This document shows positions 17,478 to 25,323 of a stretch of DNA of 49,029 nt, piece after piece. The stretch is from contig JAEWJI010000061.1 in assembly GCA_023386645.1 (NCBI GenBank), positions 1-49,029 on the forward strand. The letters are read 5' to 3'. Origin of the DNA: Pseudomonadota bacterium (lineage in GTDB: Bacteria > Pseudomonadota > Alphaproteobacteria > Caulobacterales > Caulobacteraceae). Numbering within the stretch: the first letter of the stretch is position 1; every line of letters starts with the position of its first letter. The translations under genes and the position numbers were made by a program. The notes under the pieces were generated by a model. That model saw nothing but the letters and a program-made list of their open reading frames with translations, did not search any database and was not told the DNA's origin.

Positions 17478-17851
17478 GCCGACTTCCCTGCCCCCTCCCC
17501 GCGCACCTGTCAAAGCGACCCACCGACCCCCGGCGACCCGATTAATACAGTGGCGCGACCGGCGCTTGATGCCGCATGATCTTGACCCCCAAGAACCCGT
17601 CTCCACGAATAGCGAATTCGACGATAAGCATCGCCTGCAAGCATAGAAGTGAACGACCCCGAATACAGCTCAGGAGACGACCCGATCATCCATTCGTCAC
17701 AGCCGCGTGATTGTCGGAACCGAGGGATGATCTCAGCCATTCTGTGGATGGATTGAAGCGCCCGGAGCAATGCCCGGATTGCGCCATATTCGGCAGGCAT
17801 ACGCTCCGCCGCCGGACGCCTCGGGGGCCGGTGCTTCAGTGAGTCGAGCCT
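17478..17851. other. Divergent intergenic region, 374 bp, no gene seen
   Basis: This is the longest gap. It is divergent between the nuclease and the 3D-domain protein, and part of it (about 17580-17740) is clearly less GC-rich than the surroundings. I find no convincing short gene: candidate small frames lack ribosome sites. A GGAAC (17716-17720) followed by CATT after 17 nt resembles an imperfect EcfG-type promoter reading towards the 3D-domain gene. It otherwise probably holds regulatory sites for both flanking genes. Confidence 0.5.
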
Positions 17852-18421
17852 GTGCTCAACGCCGCCGCCGCGTTCGCCCTTGTCTGGTCGATGGTCTTTC
17901 CCGCCGGGGATCCGGTGCCCTACGAAGTCGCGGTCGCCGCGGACCCCGTGGTGGCGGAAAGCCCCGCCGAACCTGTCGGGAGCGCTGACGCGGAGCCGAG
18001 CGCCGAGCAGGCCGAGTTCATGGAGCGCGCGCCCGACTGGACCGGCGTTCGCTGGACCATGTACCACGCGGGCGGGGGCGGAGCGACGGGCAACGACTCC
18101 CTGGGTTGCCGCCCGGTCGCCATGCGCACCGTGGCCGTCGACCCGAACGTCATCCCGCGTCGCACCCGACTGTTCATCCGCGAGACCGTCGGCATGCGCA
18201 TGCCGGACGGCAGCCGCCACGACGGCTTCTGGTACGCCACCGACACCGGCGGCGCGATCAAGGGCGCCAAGATCGACCTCTACACGGGCCACGGCTCAGC
18301 CTCGATGCGCCCGGTGCGCGCCATGAACCTGGGCCGCCTGACGGTGTCGAACGCCGGCCGGTTCACCGGCTGCCCAGCCGACCACCTGCGGTCCCGGAAC
18401 CTGCAGCTGGCCAGCAACTAG
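17852..18421 (+). CDS. 3D-domain (Asp-Asp-Asp) cell-wall type protein
   Basis: A 189-residue protein with the double-psi beta-barrel 3D domain, named after three aspartates: here VAVDPNVIP, WYATDTGGAIKG and KIDLYTG. The same domain ends MltA lytic transglycosylases and Rpf-like proteins, so a role in peptidoglycan turnover or binding is likely. An in-frame TGA at 17840 limits the start to the GTG at 17852 or something later; the N-terminus from this GTG is hydrophobic (LNAAAAFALVWSMVF) but has no positive charge, which is odd for a signal peptide. It ends 10 bp from the convergent Mpo1-like gene. Confidence 0.82.
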   Translation: MLNAAAAFALVWSMVFPAGDPVPYEVAVAADPVVAESPAEPVGSADAEPSAEQAEFMERAPDWTGVRWTMYHAGGGGATGNDSLGCRPVAMRTVAVDPNVIPRRTRLFIRETVGMRMPDGSRHDGFWYATDTGGAIKGAKIDLYTGHGSASMRPVRAMNLGRLTVSNAGRFTGCPADHLRSRNLQLASN

Positions 18422-18431
18422 AGGCGGGCGG

Positions 18432-18764
18432 TCAGAACCGCCGCTTGCCCGTCACGGTCTCGAAGAACATCCGCCAGTCGCCCATCAGGCTCCACAGCGG
18501 ATATTTGAACGTGGCCGGCCGGTTCTTCTCGAAGAAGAAGTGCCCCACCCAGGCGAAGCCGTAGCCGACCAGCGGCATGGCCAGGAGCCACCAGGGGTTC
18601 AGGGTCGCGATGGCGGCGACCAGCGCCAGCAGCACCAGCCCCGATCCCACGACGTGGATCCGCCGGCACGTCCGGTTCGAATGCTCGTGGATGTAATAGG
18701 GATAGAAGGCCGAGAAGGACTGGAAGCGCTCGCCGGCTTCAGGCTGGGGAACGGTGCTGGTCAT
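18432..18764 (-). CDS. Mpo1-like (DUF962) membrane protein
   Basis: A 110-residue protein of the family that includes yeast Mpo1, an Fe(II)-dependent dioxygenase in fatty-acid alpha-oxidation. The family landmarks are FYPYYIHEHSNRTCRRIHVVG, two hydrophobic helices (about 44-80) and GHFFFEKNRPATFKYPLWSL. The histidines in these segments are the proposed metal ligands. The ATG at 18764 places the domain at the usual position; an upstream ATG adds seven residues. Whether the bacterial protein has the same activity is not known. Confidence 0.85.
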   Translation of the reverse strand: MTSTVPQPEAGERFQSFSAFYPYYIHEHSNRTCRRIHVVGSGLVLLALVAAIATLNPWWLLAMPLVGYGFAWVGHFFFEKNRPATFKYPLWSLMGDWRMFFETVTGKRRF

Positions 18765-18804
18765 GGCCGAACCTTGCGACGCCAAGGGCCCCCGCGCAAG
18801 CGGA

Positions 18805-21800
18805 TCAGGCGTCCAGCAAATCGGCCACCGCCGAGGTCAGTTCGCTCTGCCGGAACGGCTTGGCCAGGCGCGGCAGACCGCCAGCGTCCCCGTCGCTCAG
18901 ATTGGCGTAGCCGGTGATCATCAGGACCCGCGCCTCGGGCCGAATGCGTCGAACCTCTAGGGCCAGTTCCGACCCCGTCATGCCCGGCATGGCGTAGTCG
19001 GTTACCAGGGCGTCGAACACGGCCCCCTCCTCGATCATCTGCAGAGCCTCGAACGGAGAGGCCGCCTGCATGACCTGGAACCCTGCGTCCTCCAGCATCG
19101 CCGCCGAGCCGGAGCGGACGAGGTCCTCGTCATCGACCAGCAGGACCGTGGCGGGCGGCCTGTCGCTCGCCTGGGACTCGGCGATCTCGATCGGCTCGGC
19201 GGGTTGGTCCGAGACCGGCAGCCACAGGATGGCGGTCGTCCCCTGGCCCGGGGCGCTGTCCAGCCGGAAGGCGCCGCCGGATTGCACCGCCAGGCCGTGC
19301 ACCGACGAAAGGCCCAGCCCGGTCCCTCGCCCCACCCCCTTGGTGGTGAAGAAGGGCTCGATGGCCCGCGACAACGTCTCCTCATCCATGCCCGACCCGG
19401 TGTCGCGGACCGCGATGCCGATGTAGGTCCCCGCCGCCAGGTCCCGCGCCTCTCTCAGCGTCTCGCGCCAGACGCTCAGCGTCAGGATCCCGCCGTCCGG
19501 CATGGCGTCGCGGGCGTTGACCGCCAGGTTCAGCAACGCCAGTTCCAGCTGGTTGGGATCGATGGCCGCCGCCGGCAGGCTGTCGGCGATCTCGACCCGG
19601 AGTTCGATCCTCAGGCCGATGGAGCGGGAGATCAGGTCGGTCAGTCCGCGCACCAGACCGGCCACGTCCACCGGCCGGGGCTCTAGATGCTGGCGCCGCG
19701 AGAAGGCCAGAAGCCGTTGCACGAGGGTCCGGGCCCGATCCGCGGCCTGCAAGGCGCCCTCGGTCAGCCTCAGGGCGCGTTCGTCGCCGCCCAAACGCCG
19801 GCGGAGCAGGTCCAGGGCGCCGACGATGGGCGTCAGAAGATTGTTGAAGTCGTGCGCCACCCCTCCGGTCAGCTGGCCGATGGTCTCCATCTTCTGGGAC
19901 TGGCGCAGCGCCTCCTCGGCCTCCTGGAGACGCCGCTGTTCGCGCAGGCGCTCGGTCACGTCGTAGACGAATTGATAGGCGCCCACCCGTCGGCCCGCAT
20001 CGTCGACCAGCGGGCTGAACCGCATCTCGTAGAACCGTCGGTCCCGTCCCGGATCGCCGAAGGGGGCGATCTCGGTGAAGGTTTCCCCCTCCAGGGCGCG
20101 GCGCCAGATTGTTTCGACGTCCCGTGCGTGTTCGGGCTGGTCGACGAGCAGCGCTCGCATGTCGTCGCCGACCCTGGGCCGCACCCCATAGATGCGCTCG
20201 AATTCGTCCGCCGAGGCGTGGTTTATGGCCAGGAAGCGGAAGTCCGGATCGACGACCTGCACGAAGGCCTCGGCGCCCTCCACGATATCGGCCAGCAGCT
20301 TGCGTTCGGCCAGCGCCTCGGTCACCCGCCGCTCCAGCTCCTCGTTCATCCGCTGGACGGCCAGCTCGTGAGCGCGGCGCTCGGTGATGTCGTTGAACAG
20401 GATGGCGACCCGCCGCGCCTCGGGCGGGCCGATTCTCAGCGCCTGCACGTCGAACCAGCGACCCATCGGCTCGGACCCCTGTTCGAAGCGCAGAGCCTCG
20501 CCGGTTAGGCCGACCTGTCCGTAGAGATCGATCCAGTGCCGTTCCAGGTCCGGCACCAGCTCCAGAGCCGTCCGTCCCGCCGCCTCCACCAGCCCGGTCT
20601 GGAGTTCGAAGGCCGGGTTGGTTTCGACGAAGCGATAGTCCGCCGGCTGTCCCTGATCGTCGATCAGGATCTCAACGATGCAGAAGCCCGCCTGTACGGT
20701 CTCGAACAGGGTCCGGTATCGCTCCTGCTCCTCGTGCAGCCTGGCCTCGGCCCGCACCCGTTCGATATGCGCCCATGACCGCTCGGTCACCTCGGTGATC
20801 AGGGCCAGTTCGCCTGGCGTCCACGTCCGGGGAACCTTGTCGTGGATGGCCATCAGGGCCGTCAGACGCCCGTCCTTGACCAGCGGCATGCAGATGGTCG
20901 CGGTGATGCCGATCGCCTGGAAGGTCGCGGCCTCGTCCGGAGAAAGTTCGGCACGGTTGTCGTTGATGACGAGAGGCCGACCCGCGCTCAGTTCCTCGAC
21001 CGCCTTTCGTCCGAAATCGGCCAGGCTGTAGCGGCCGACGATCGACGGCGAACCTTCGGCGGACCAATCGCCCCGGATGGTGAACCCATCTTCGTCCGGC
21101 TCCATATCGGCATAGGCGCAGCTGGACAGGTTCAGGTGTTCCGCCACCATCCGGGTGGTGACCGCCAGGATGGCGTCGGCGTCGGTCAGCCTTGCGGTCG
21201 ATTGGAACAGGGCGTCCAGGAACCGCAGCCGCGCCTCGCTCTCGCGCACGACCCGGTCCGCACGGGTGCTGTCGGTCACGTCGTGGCCTTCGCAGAACAC
21301 CCCCTCGACCCGCCCTTCCGGGTCCAGGATCGGCTCATAGAGGAAGTTCACGAACCGGTCCTCGGGCGGCGCGTCGCGCGTCGCGCTGAAGCGGACGCAC
21401 TGGCCGTTGAACACGTGCCGCTCGCCGGTCCGATAAACGCGATCCAGGATCTCGAGGAATCCCTGCGGCTCCACCTCGGGAAAGGCGTCCTGGATCGCGC
21501 GGCCCGGCCACTCGTCGCTGCCGAAGACGCGGCGGTGCGCGGCATTCACGAAATCGACTCGGTGCTCGGCCCCCTGCATGACGATGATGAAGCCCGGCGC
21601 CTGTTCGAACAGGCGGTACAGACGGTCACGCTCGGCCTTCAGCCGACGCTCCGCCATGACCCGCGCGGTCGTGTCGACCACCACGGCGATGACGCCGCCG
21701 ATCCGGGCATCGTCGTCATGGACCGGCGAATAATCCAGGTCCATCCAGACCTGCTCCGGCCGTCCTCCCTCCCCGCGATAAAGCGTCAGTTCCTGGTCCC

Positions 21801-22140
21801 GGAAGGAGAGGACGCCGCCCGCCAGCCCGGTCTTCATCACGTGGTCGTTGAAGGCCGCCGCCTCGGGCCAGCCCTCGCGGACCTTCGAGCCCAGCAGCCC
21901 AGGGTGCCGATTACCGGCGAAGACCGAATAGGCCTCGTTATAGATCATCACCCCATCGGCGCCCCACAGCAGCACCATGGGCACCGGCGAGCGCAGCACG
22001 ATCCCGGTCGCGGTCTTCAGGCTCTGCGGCCAGGCATCGAAAGGCCCGATCGAGGTCGACGACCAGTCATGGACGCGCATCAGGGCGGTCATCTCGCCCC
22101 CGCCCTCCAGGAAGGCCGTATCCCGGTCCGCCTCGCTCAA
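18805..22140 (-). CDS. Hybrid sensor histidine kinase (PAS/GAF multi-sensor with receiver)
   Basis: A 1111-residue cytoplasmic protein with no membrane segment. In order: PAS-like domain (about 40-160), second PAS (170-295), GAF (310-450), third and fourth PAS (465-590 and 615-730), HisKA with the phospho-accepting histidine in GGVAHDFNNLLTP (about residue 763), HATPase with N box LNLAVNARDAMPDGG and GTGLGLSSVHG, and a C-terminal receiver with LLVDDEDLVR, phospho-acceptor LVTDYAMPGMTG (about residue 1047) and LAKPF. It likely senses soluble or redox signals. No output gene is adjacent, so the downstream partner is unknown. Confidence 0.93.
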   Translation of the reverse strand: MSEADRDTAFLEGGGEMTALMRVHDWSSTSIGPFDAWPQSLKTATGIVLRSPVPMVLLWGADGVMIYNEAYSVFAGNRHPGLLGSKVREGWPEAAAFNDHVMKTGLAGGVLSFRDQELTLYRGEGGRPEQVWMDLDYSPVHDDDARIGGVIAVVVDTTARVMAERRLKAERDRLYRLFEQAPGFIIVMQGAEHRVDFVNAAHRRVFGSDEWPGRAIQDAFPEVEPQGFLEILDRVYRTGERHVFNGQCVRFSATRDAPPEDRFVNFLYEPILDPEGRVEGVFCEGHDVTDSTRADRVVRESEARLRFLDALFQSTARLTDADAILAVTTRMVAEHLNLSSCAYADMEPDEDGFTIRGDWSAEGSPSIVGRYSLADFGRKAVEELSAGRPLVINDNRAELSPDEAATFQAIGITATICMPLVKDGRLTALMAIHDKVPRTWTPGELALITEVTERSWAHIERVRAEARLHEEQERYRTLFETVQAGFCIVEILIDDQGQPADYRFVETNPAFELQTGLVEAAGRTALELVPDLERHWIDLYGQVGLTGEALRFEQGSEPMGRWFDVQALRIGPPEARRVAILFNDITERRAHELAVQRMNEELERRVTEALAERKLLADIVEGAEAFVQVVDPDFRFLAINHASADEFERIYGVRPRVGDDMRALLVDQPEHARDVETIWRRALEGETFTEIAPFGDPGRDRRFYEMRFSPLVDDAGRRVGAYQFVYDVTERLREQRRLQEAEEALRQSQKMETIGQLTGGVAHDFNNLLTPIVGALDLLRRRLGGDERALRLTEGALQAADRARTLVQRLLAFSRRQHLEPRPVDVAGLVRGLTDLISRSIGLRIELRVEIADSLPAAAIDPNQLELALLNLAVNARDAMPDGGILTLSVWRETLREARDLAAGTYIGIAVRDTGSGMDEETLSRAIEPFFTTKGVGRGTGLGLSSVHGLAVQSGGAFRLDSAPGQGTTAILWLPVSDQPAEPIEIAESQASDRPPATVLLVDDEDLVRSGSAAMLEDAGFQVMQAASPFEALQMIEEGAVFDALVTDYAMPGMTGSELALEVRRIRPEARVLMITGYANLSDGDAGGLPRLAKPFRQSELTSAVADLLDA

Positions 22141-22225
22141 CTCGCCTCCGCCCCCTCAACGACCGGCGCTCGGCCTGGCCGTTAGGGACAAACGCCGGAC
22201 GCCACAAGCCGTTGCGGTGAAGGGG

Positions 22226-22582
22226 TCAGCGGGCGATGCGCCCGACCCGGACCAGGACCCCGGTCGGATCGCTGACGGCGAACTCGTAGCAGCCCCAAGG
22301 CTTCGTCTCGGGCCGCCCGGGCGCCAGGATAAGGTCGCCGACCCGCTCCGCCACGGCGTCGACGTCCTCCACATAAAGATAGAGGCCGAACGGATTGTCC
22401 TCCGGCCGCTTCGGCCATCCGGCGCTGCGGGTCAGGTGCAGGTCCCAGCCCCGCCCGTCCGACAGGATGCGGTAGTCGCCATAGTCGCCGACCACCTGAA
22501 ACCCGAGCCGGCCGTAGAAGGCCGTGCTTGTGTCCAGGTCGTCCGCCGGCACGATCGCCGCCGCGCGATGGGTCTCGCTCAT
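22226..22582 (-). CDS. VOC-family protein, bleomycin-resistance-like
   Basis: A 118-residue protein: AAAIVPADDLDTSTAFYGRLGF at the start, LHLTRSAGW and YLYVEDVDAVAERVG in the middle, and GCYEFAVSDPTGVLVRVGR at the end match the bleomycin-binding branch of the vicinal oxygen chelate fold. These small dimers bind hydrophobic compounds or act as metal enzymes. Nothing in the context identifies a ligand. Confidence 0.88.
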   Translation of the reverse strand: MSETHRAAAIVPADDLDTSTAFYGRLGFQVVGDYGDYRILSDGRGWDLHLTRSAGWPKRPEDNPFGLYLYVEDVDAVAERVGDLILAPGRPETKPWGCYEFAVSDPTGVLVRVGRIAR

Positions 22583-22647
22583 GGCCCCGCTCCCATTATG
22601 CGAGGCAGCCTAGGCGAAATCCCGTACAGCCGGAAATCCGCCGCCTG

Positions 22648-24516
22648 TCAGCCCGCGTGGCGGCTCGGCTTCTTGCCCGCCTTCTTGAACGGCGGCTTGC
22701 CGGCCGTCTTGGGTCCGGCCTTGAAGGGCGGCTTGCCGGCCTTGGGCTTGAAGGGCTTGCGATCGAACGGACGGGCGGGGGCCTCGCCCTCGGTCCGGGC
22801 CTGAGGGCGGAAGGGGCGCTTGCCGGGCGCCGCCCCTTGGGCTGGCTCGTCGCGTGGCGTGTATTCCCGCTTCACGAACGGCTTCTTCGGCCGGTCGAAG
22901 CCCTGCCTCGGCGGTTCCGACGGTGTGATCGACACCTCGTCCTTGGCCTTGGCGATCGCGGCCTTGAACGCGTCCACGGCGGTCAGCGCGATCTCGAACT
23001 TGGTCTCGTCCGGGAACACCTTGATCGAACCGATGTCGCGCTTGGTGATCCCGCCCAGGCGGCAGATCAGGGGTATCAGCCACTTCGGGTCCGCGTTGCG
23101 CTGACGGCCCACATCGGCGCGGAACCACGCCACCTCGTGCGGCTGCAACCGCTCGGTCGGCCACGCGGTCGCCGGGTCGCCCCGCTCGCGCCGCAACGGC
23201 CGCTCCCCCGGATCGGTCAACTCCTCAGGCGCCGGCATCTTCGCCCGTTGCAGGCGCACGAAGGCGGCTGCGATCTCTTCCGGGGTCCGCTCGGCCATCA
23301 GCCGCCTGACCAGGCCCGCGTCCTCCTCGGCCATCGGCTGGTCGAAGACGTCGCCCCCCATCAGGCGTGTGTCGTCCATCTCCCGGATCGCATCTGCCGA
23401 GGGCGCCGCGTCCCAGGTCGCTTCCACGCCCGCCGAGGAGATCAGCATCTCCGCCCGCCGCCGTTTCGGGTTCGGCACCAGCAGGACCGACACCCCCTTC
23501 TTGCCCGCGCGGCCGGTCCGGCCCGAACGGTGAAGCAGGGTCGCGCGGTTCACCGGCAGCTCGGCGTGGATCACCAGGCCCAGGTCCGGCAGGTCCAGCC
23601 CGCGCGCCGCCACGTCGGTGGCCACGCATACCCGCGCCTGACCGTCCCTCAGCGCCTGCAGCGCATCGGTCCGCTCGCGCTGGCTCAACTCTCCTGACAG
23701 GCCTACCGAGGCGAAGCCGCGCTCGCGCAGGGCCGCCTGCAGATGCTTCACCGACTCGCGAGTCGAACAGAACACCAGGGCCCCAGGCGCCTCGAAGAAG
23801 CGGAGCACATTGACCACCGCATGCTCGATCTCGTTCGGCGCGATGCGGAGCGCCCGGTATTCGATGTCGCCGTGCGGCTGGCTCTTGTTGGTGGTGTCGA
23901 TCCGCACCGCGTCGCGCTGATAGCGCTTGGCCAGGGTGGCGATATCCCGCGCGATGGTGGCCGAGAACAGCAGGGTACGGCGCTCCGCCGGGGCCTGCTC
24001 CAGGATGAACTCCAGGTCTTCCCGGAAGCCCATGTCCAGCATCTCGTCGGCTTCATCCAGCACCGCGACCTTGAGCGCCGACAGGTCCAGGTTGCCGCGA
24101 TCGATATGGTCCTTCAGCCGCCCCGGCGTGCCGACCACGATGTGGGCGCCGAAGTTCAGGGCGCGGGCCTCCTTCCTCGCATCCATGCCGCCGACGCAGG
24201 TGGCGATCTTCGTCTTCGCGTCGGCGTAGAGCCAGGTCAGCTCGGTCGCGACCTGCATGGCCAGTTCGCGCGTCGGAGCGATCACCAGGGCCAGCGGCTC
24301 GGTCGCCTGCCCGAAGGTCTCCGCCTCGCCCAGCAGGGTGGGGGCGGCCGCCAGGCCGAAGGCCACCGTCTTGCCCGACCCGGTCTGGGCCGAAACCAGC
24401 AGGTCCTGCTCGGTCAGACCGGCTTCCAGAACAGCCGCCTGAACCGCGGTCGGCTCAGCGTAGCCGCGCGTGGCGAGGGCGCGATCGAGCGCGGGATGAA
24501 CGGCGGGAAAAGGCAT
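22648..24516 (-). CDS. DEAD-box RNA helicase with DbpA-type C-terminal domain
   Basis: A 622-residue ATP-dependent RNA helicase. Motifs in order: Q motif region (YAEPTAVQAAVL), I (SAQTGSGKT), Ia (APTRELAMQ), Ib (GTPGRLKDHI), II (DEAD), III (SAT), V (VATDVAARGLDLP) and VI (LLHRSGRTGRAGKKG). A DbpA-like RNA-binding domain follows near 455-530 (LICRLGGITKRDIGSIKVFP), then a basic lysine/arginine/proline-rich tail to the C-terminus. It probably remodels rRNA or mRNA, as DbpA and CsdA do. Two inverted repeats precede its start and may affect its own mRNA. Confidence 0.94.
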   Translation of the reverse strand: MPFPAVHPALDRALATRGYAEPTAVQAAVLEAGLTEQDLLVSAQTGSGKTVAFGLAAAPTLLGEAETFGQATEPLALVIAPTRELAMQVATELTWLYADAKTKIATCVGGMDARKEARALNFGAHIVVGTPGRLKDHIDRGNLDLSALKVAVLDEADEMLDMGFREDLEFILEQAPAERRTLLFSATIARDIATLAKRYQRDAVRIDTTNKSQPHGDIEYRALRIAPNEIEHAVVNVLRFFEAPGALVFCSTRESVKHLQAALRERGFASVGLSGELSQRERTDALQALRDGQARVCVATDVAARGLDLPDLGLVIHAELPVNRATLLHRSGRTGRAGKKGVSVLLVPNPKRRRAEMLISSAGVEATWDAAPSADAIREMDDTRLMGGDVFDQPMAEEDAGLVRRLMAERTPEEIAAAFVRLQRAKMPAPEELTDPGERPLRRERGDPATAWPTERLQPHEVAWFRADVGRQRNADPKWLIPLICRLGGITKRDIGSIKVFPDETKFEIALTAVDAFKAAIAKAKDEVSITPSEPPRQGFDRPKKPFVKREYTPRDEPAQGAAPGKRPFRPQARTEGEAPARPFDRKPFKPKAGKPPFKAGPKTAGKPPFKKAGKKPSRHAG

Positions 24517-24537
24517 GGAAGACCAGAAGCTCGAGCA

Positions 24538-24589
24538 CGGTCGTCCTTAAACGACCGCGCCCGGCCGGAGGTTCGAGACCTCGAGCCGG
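24538..24589. promoter_or_regulatory. Two adjacent inverted repeats between the helicase and bphO
   Basis: CGGTCGT-ccttaa-ACGACCG (24538-24557) is a perfect 7-bp inverted repeat. CCGGC-cg-GAGGT-tcgag-ACCTC-ga-GCCGG (24561-24589) is a longer stem with one internal mismatch loop. They start 22 nt before the helicase ATG, so in a helicase transcript they would form leader hairpins; they could also be operators for either divergent gene. Confidence 0.45.
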
Positions 24590-24717
24590 GCGAAGGGACG
24601 CGGTTTCTATACGCCGATCAAGGCGGCGGTGCGGCGGGACATCGGCTGATCCTCCGCCGTTCGCCGCGCTTCGGAGGAGGATTGATTCCCTGCACCTGCG
24701 CCTGCCACACACCGCCC

Positions 24718-25323
24718 ATGCCCGCCCCAGATATCCTCCAGGCTCTGCGCCAGGCCACCGGCGAGGCTCACGCCCGGCTCGACGCCGATATCCGTCTGGA
24801 CGAGCGCATTCGGAACCCTCACGAGCGGCGAGACCTGGTCGCCCGCTTTCACCGCTTCCACGCTGGGGCCGAGGCCCTGTTCGCCGCCACGCTCGCGCAG
24901 GTCGACGGTCTGGACCTCCCCGGCCGCGCCAAGACGGCGCGCCTCGCGGCCGACCTCGACGCCCTCGGCGCCCGTCCCTCGTCCCTCGATCCTCGCCCCC
25001 CCAACGCGACGCGCTCCGAGGCCCTGGGTTGGCTCTACGTGGTCGAAGGCTCCACCCTGGGAGGCCGTGTCATCGACCGGACACTTCTGTCCACAGGGGT
25101 GGATCGAACTGGACTCAGCTTTCTCGACCCTTATGGTTCCGCCGTCGGCGAGCGCTGGCGAGAGGTGATCCACGTCCTCGAACGAGAGGTCGCCTCGGGC
25201 CAGTTGAAGCAGGAAGAAATCCTGACGGGCGCGCGGGCAGCCTTCGCCTACGCGTACCTAGTTCTCGTGAAGGACCCGCATGACCGCGACGGAGATCGAA
25301 CCGAACCGGGCCGCCCTGTCTGA
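24718..25323 (+). CDS. bphO: Heme oxygenase (bacteriophytochrome-associated)
   Basis: A 201-residue enzyme that opens heme to biliverdin IX-alpha, Fe and CO. The proximal heme histidine lies in LRQATGEAHARLDADIRL and the flexible distal helix glycines in VVEGSTLGGRVID, both typical of the bacterial BphO branch. It directly precedes bphP and its last 44 nt are also coding for the phytochrome N-terminus, so biliverdin supply and apoprotein are made together. The ATG at 24718 fits the family start; the frame is open far upstream but that part is antisense to the helicase. Confidence 0.93.
   Translation: MPAPDILQALRQATGEAHARLDADIRLDERIRNPHERRDLVARFHRFHAGAEALFAATLAQVDGLDLPGRAKTARLAADLDALGARPSSLDPRPPNATRSEALGWLYVVEGSTLGGRVIDRTLLSTGVDRTGLSFLDPYGSAVGERWREVIHVLEREVASGQLKQEEILTGARAAFAYAYLVLVKDPHDRDGDRTEPGRPV

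Noticed and set aside
17577..17708. 43-codon frame in the 374-bp gap
   Set aside because: No ribosome site, no conserved-looking composition; treated as noncoding.
20842..22185. 447-codon plus-strand frame inside the hybrid kinase
   Set aside because: Antisense to clear PAS/GAF sequence, no ribosome site, Arg/His-rich composition.
23743..24717. Long upstream extension of the heme oxygenase frame
   Set aside because: The extension is antisense to the DEAD-box helicase; the heme oxygenase domain starts at the ATG at 24718.
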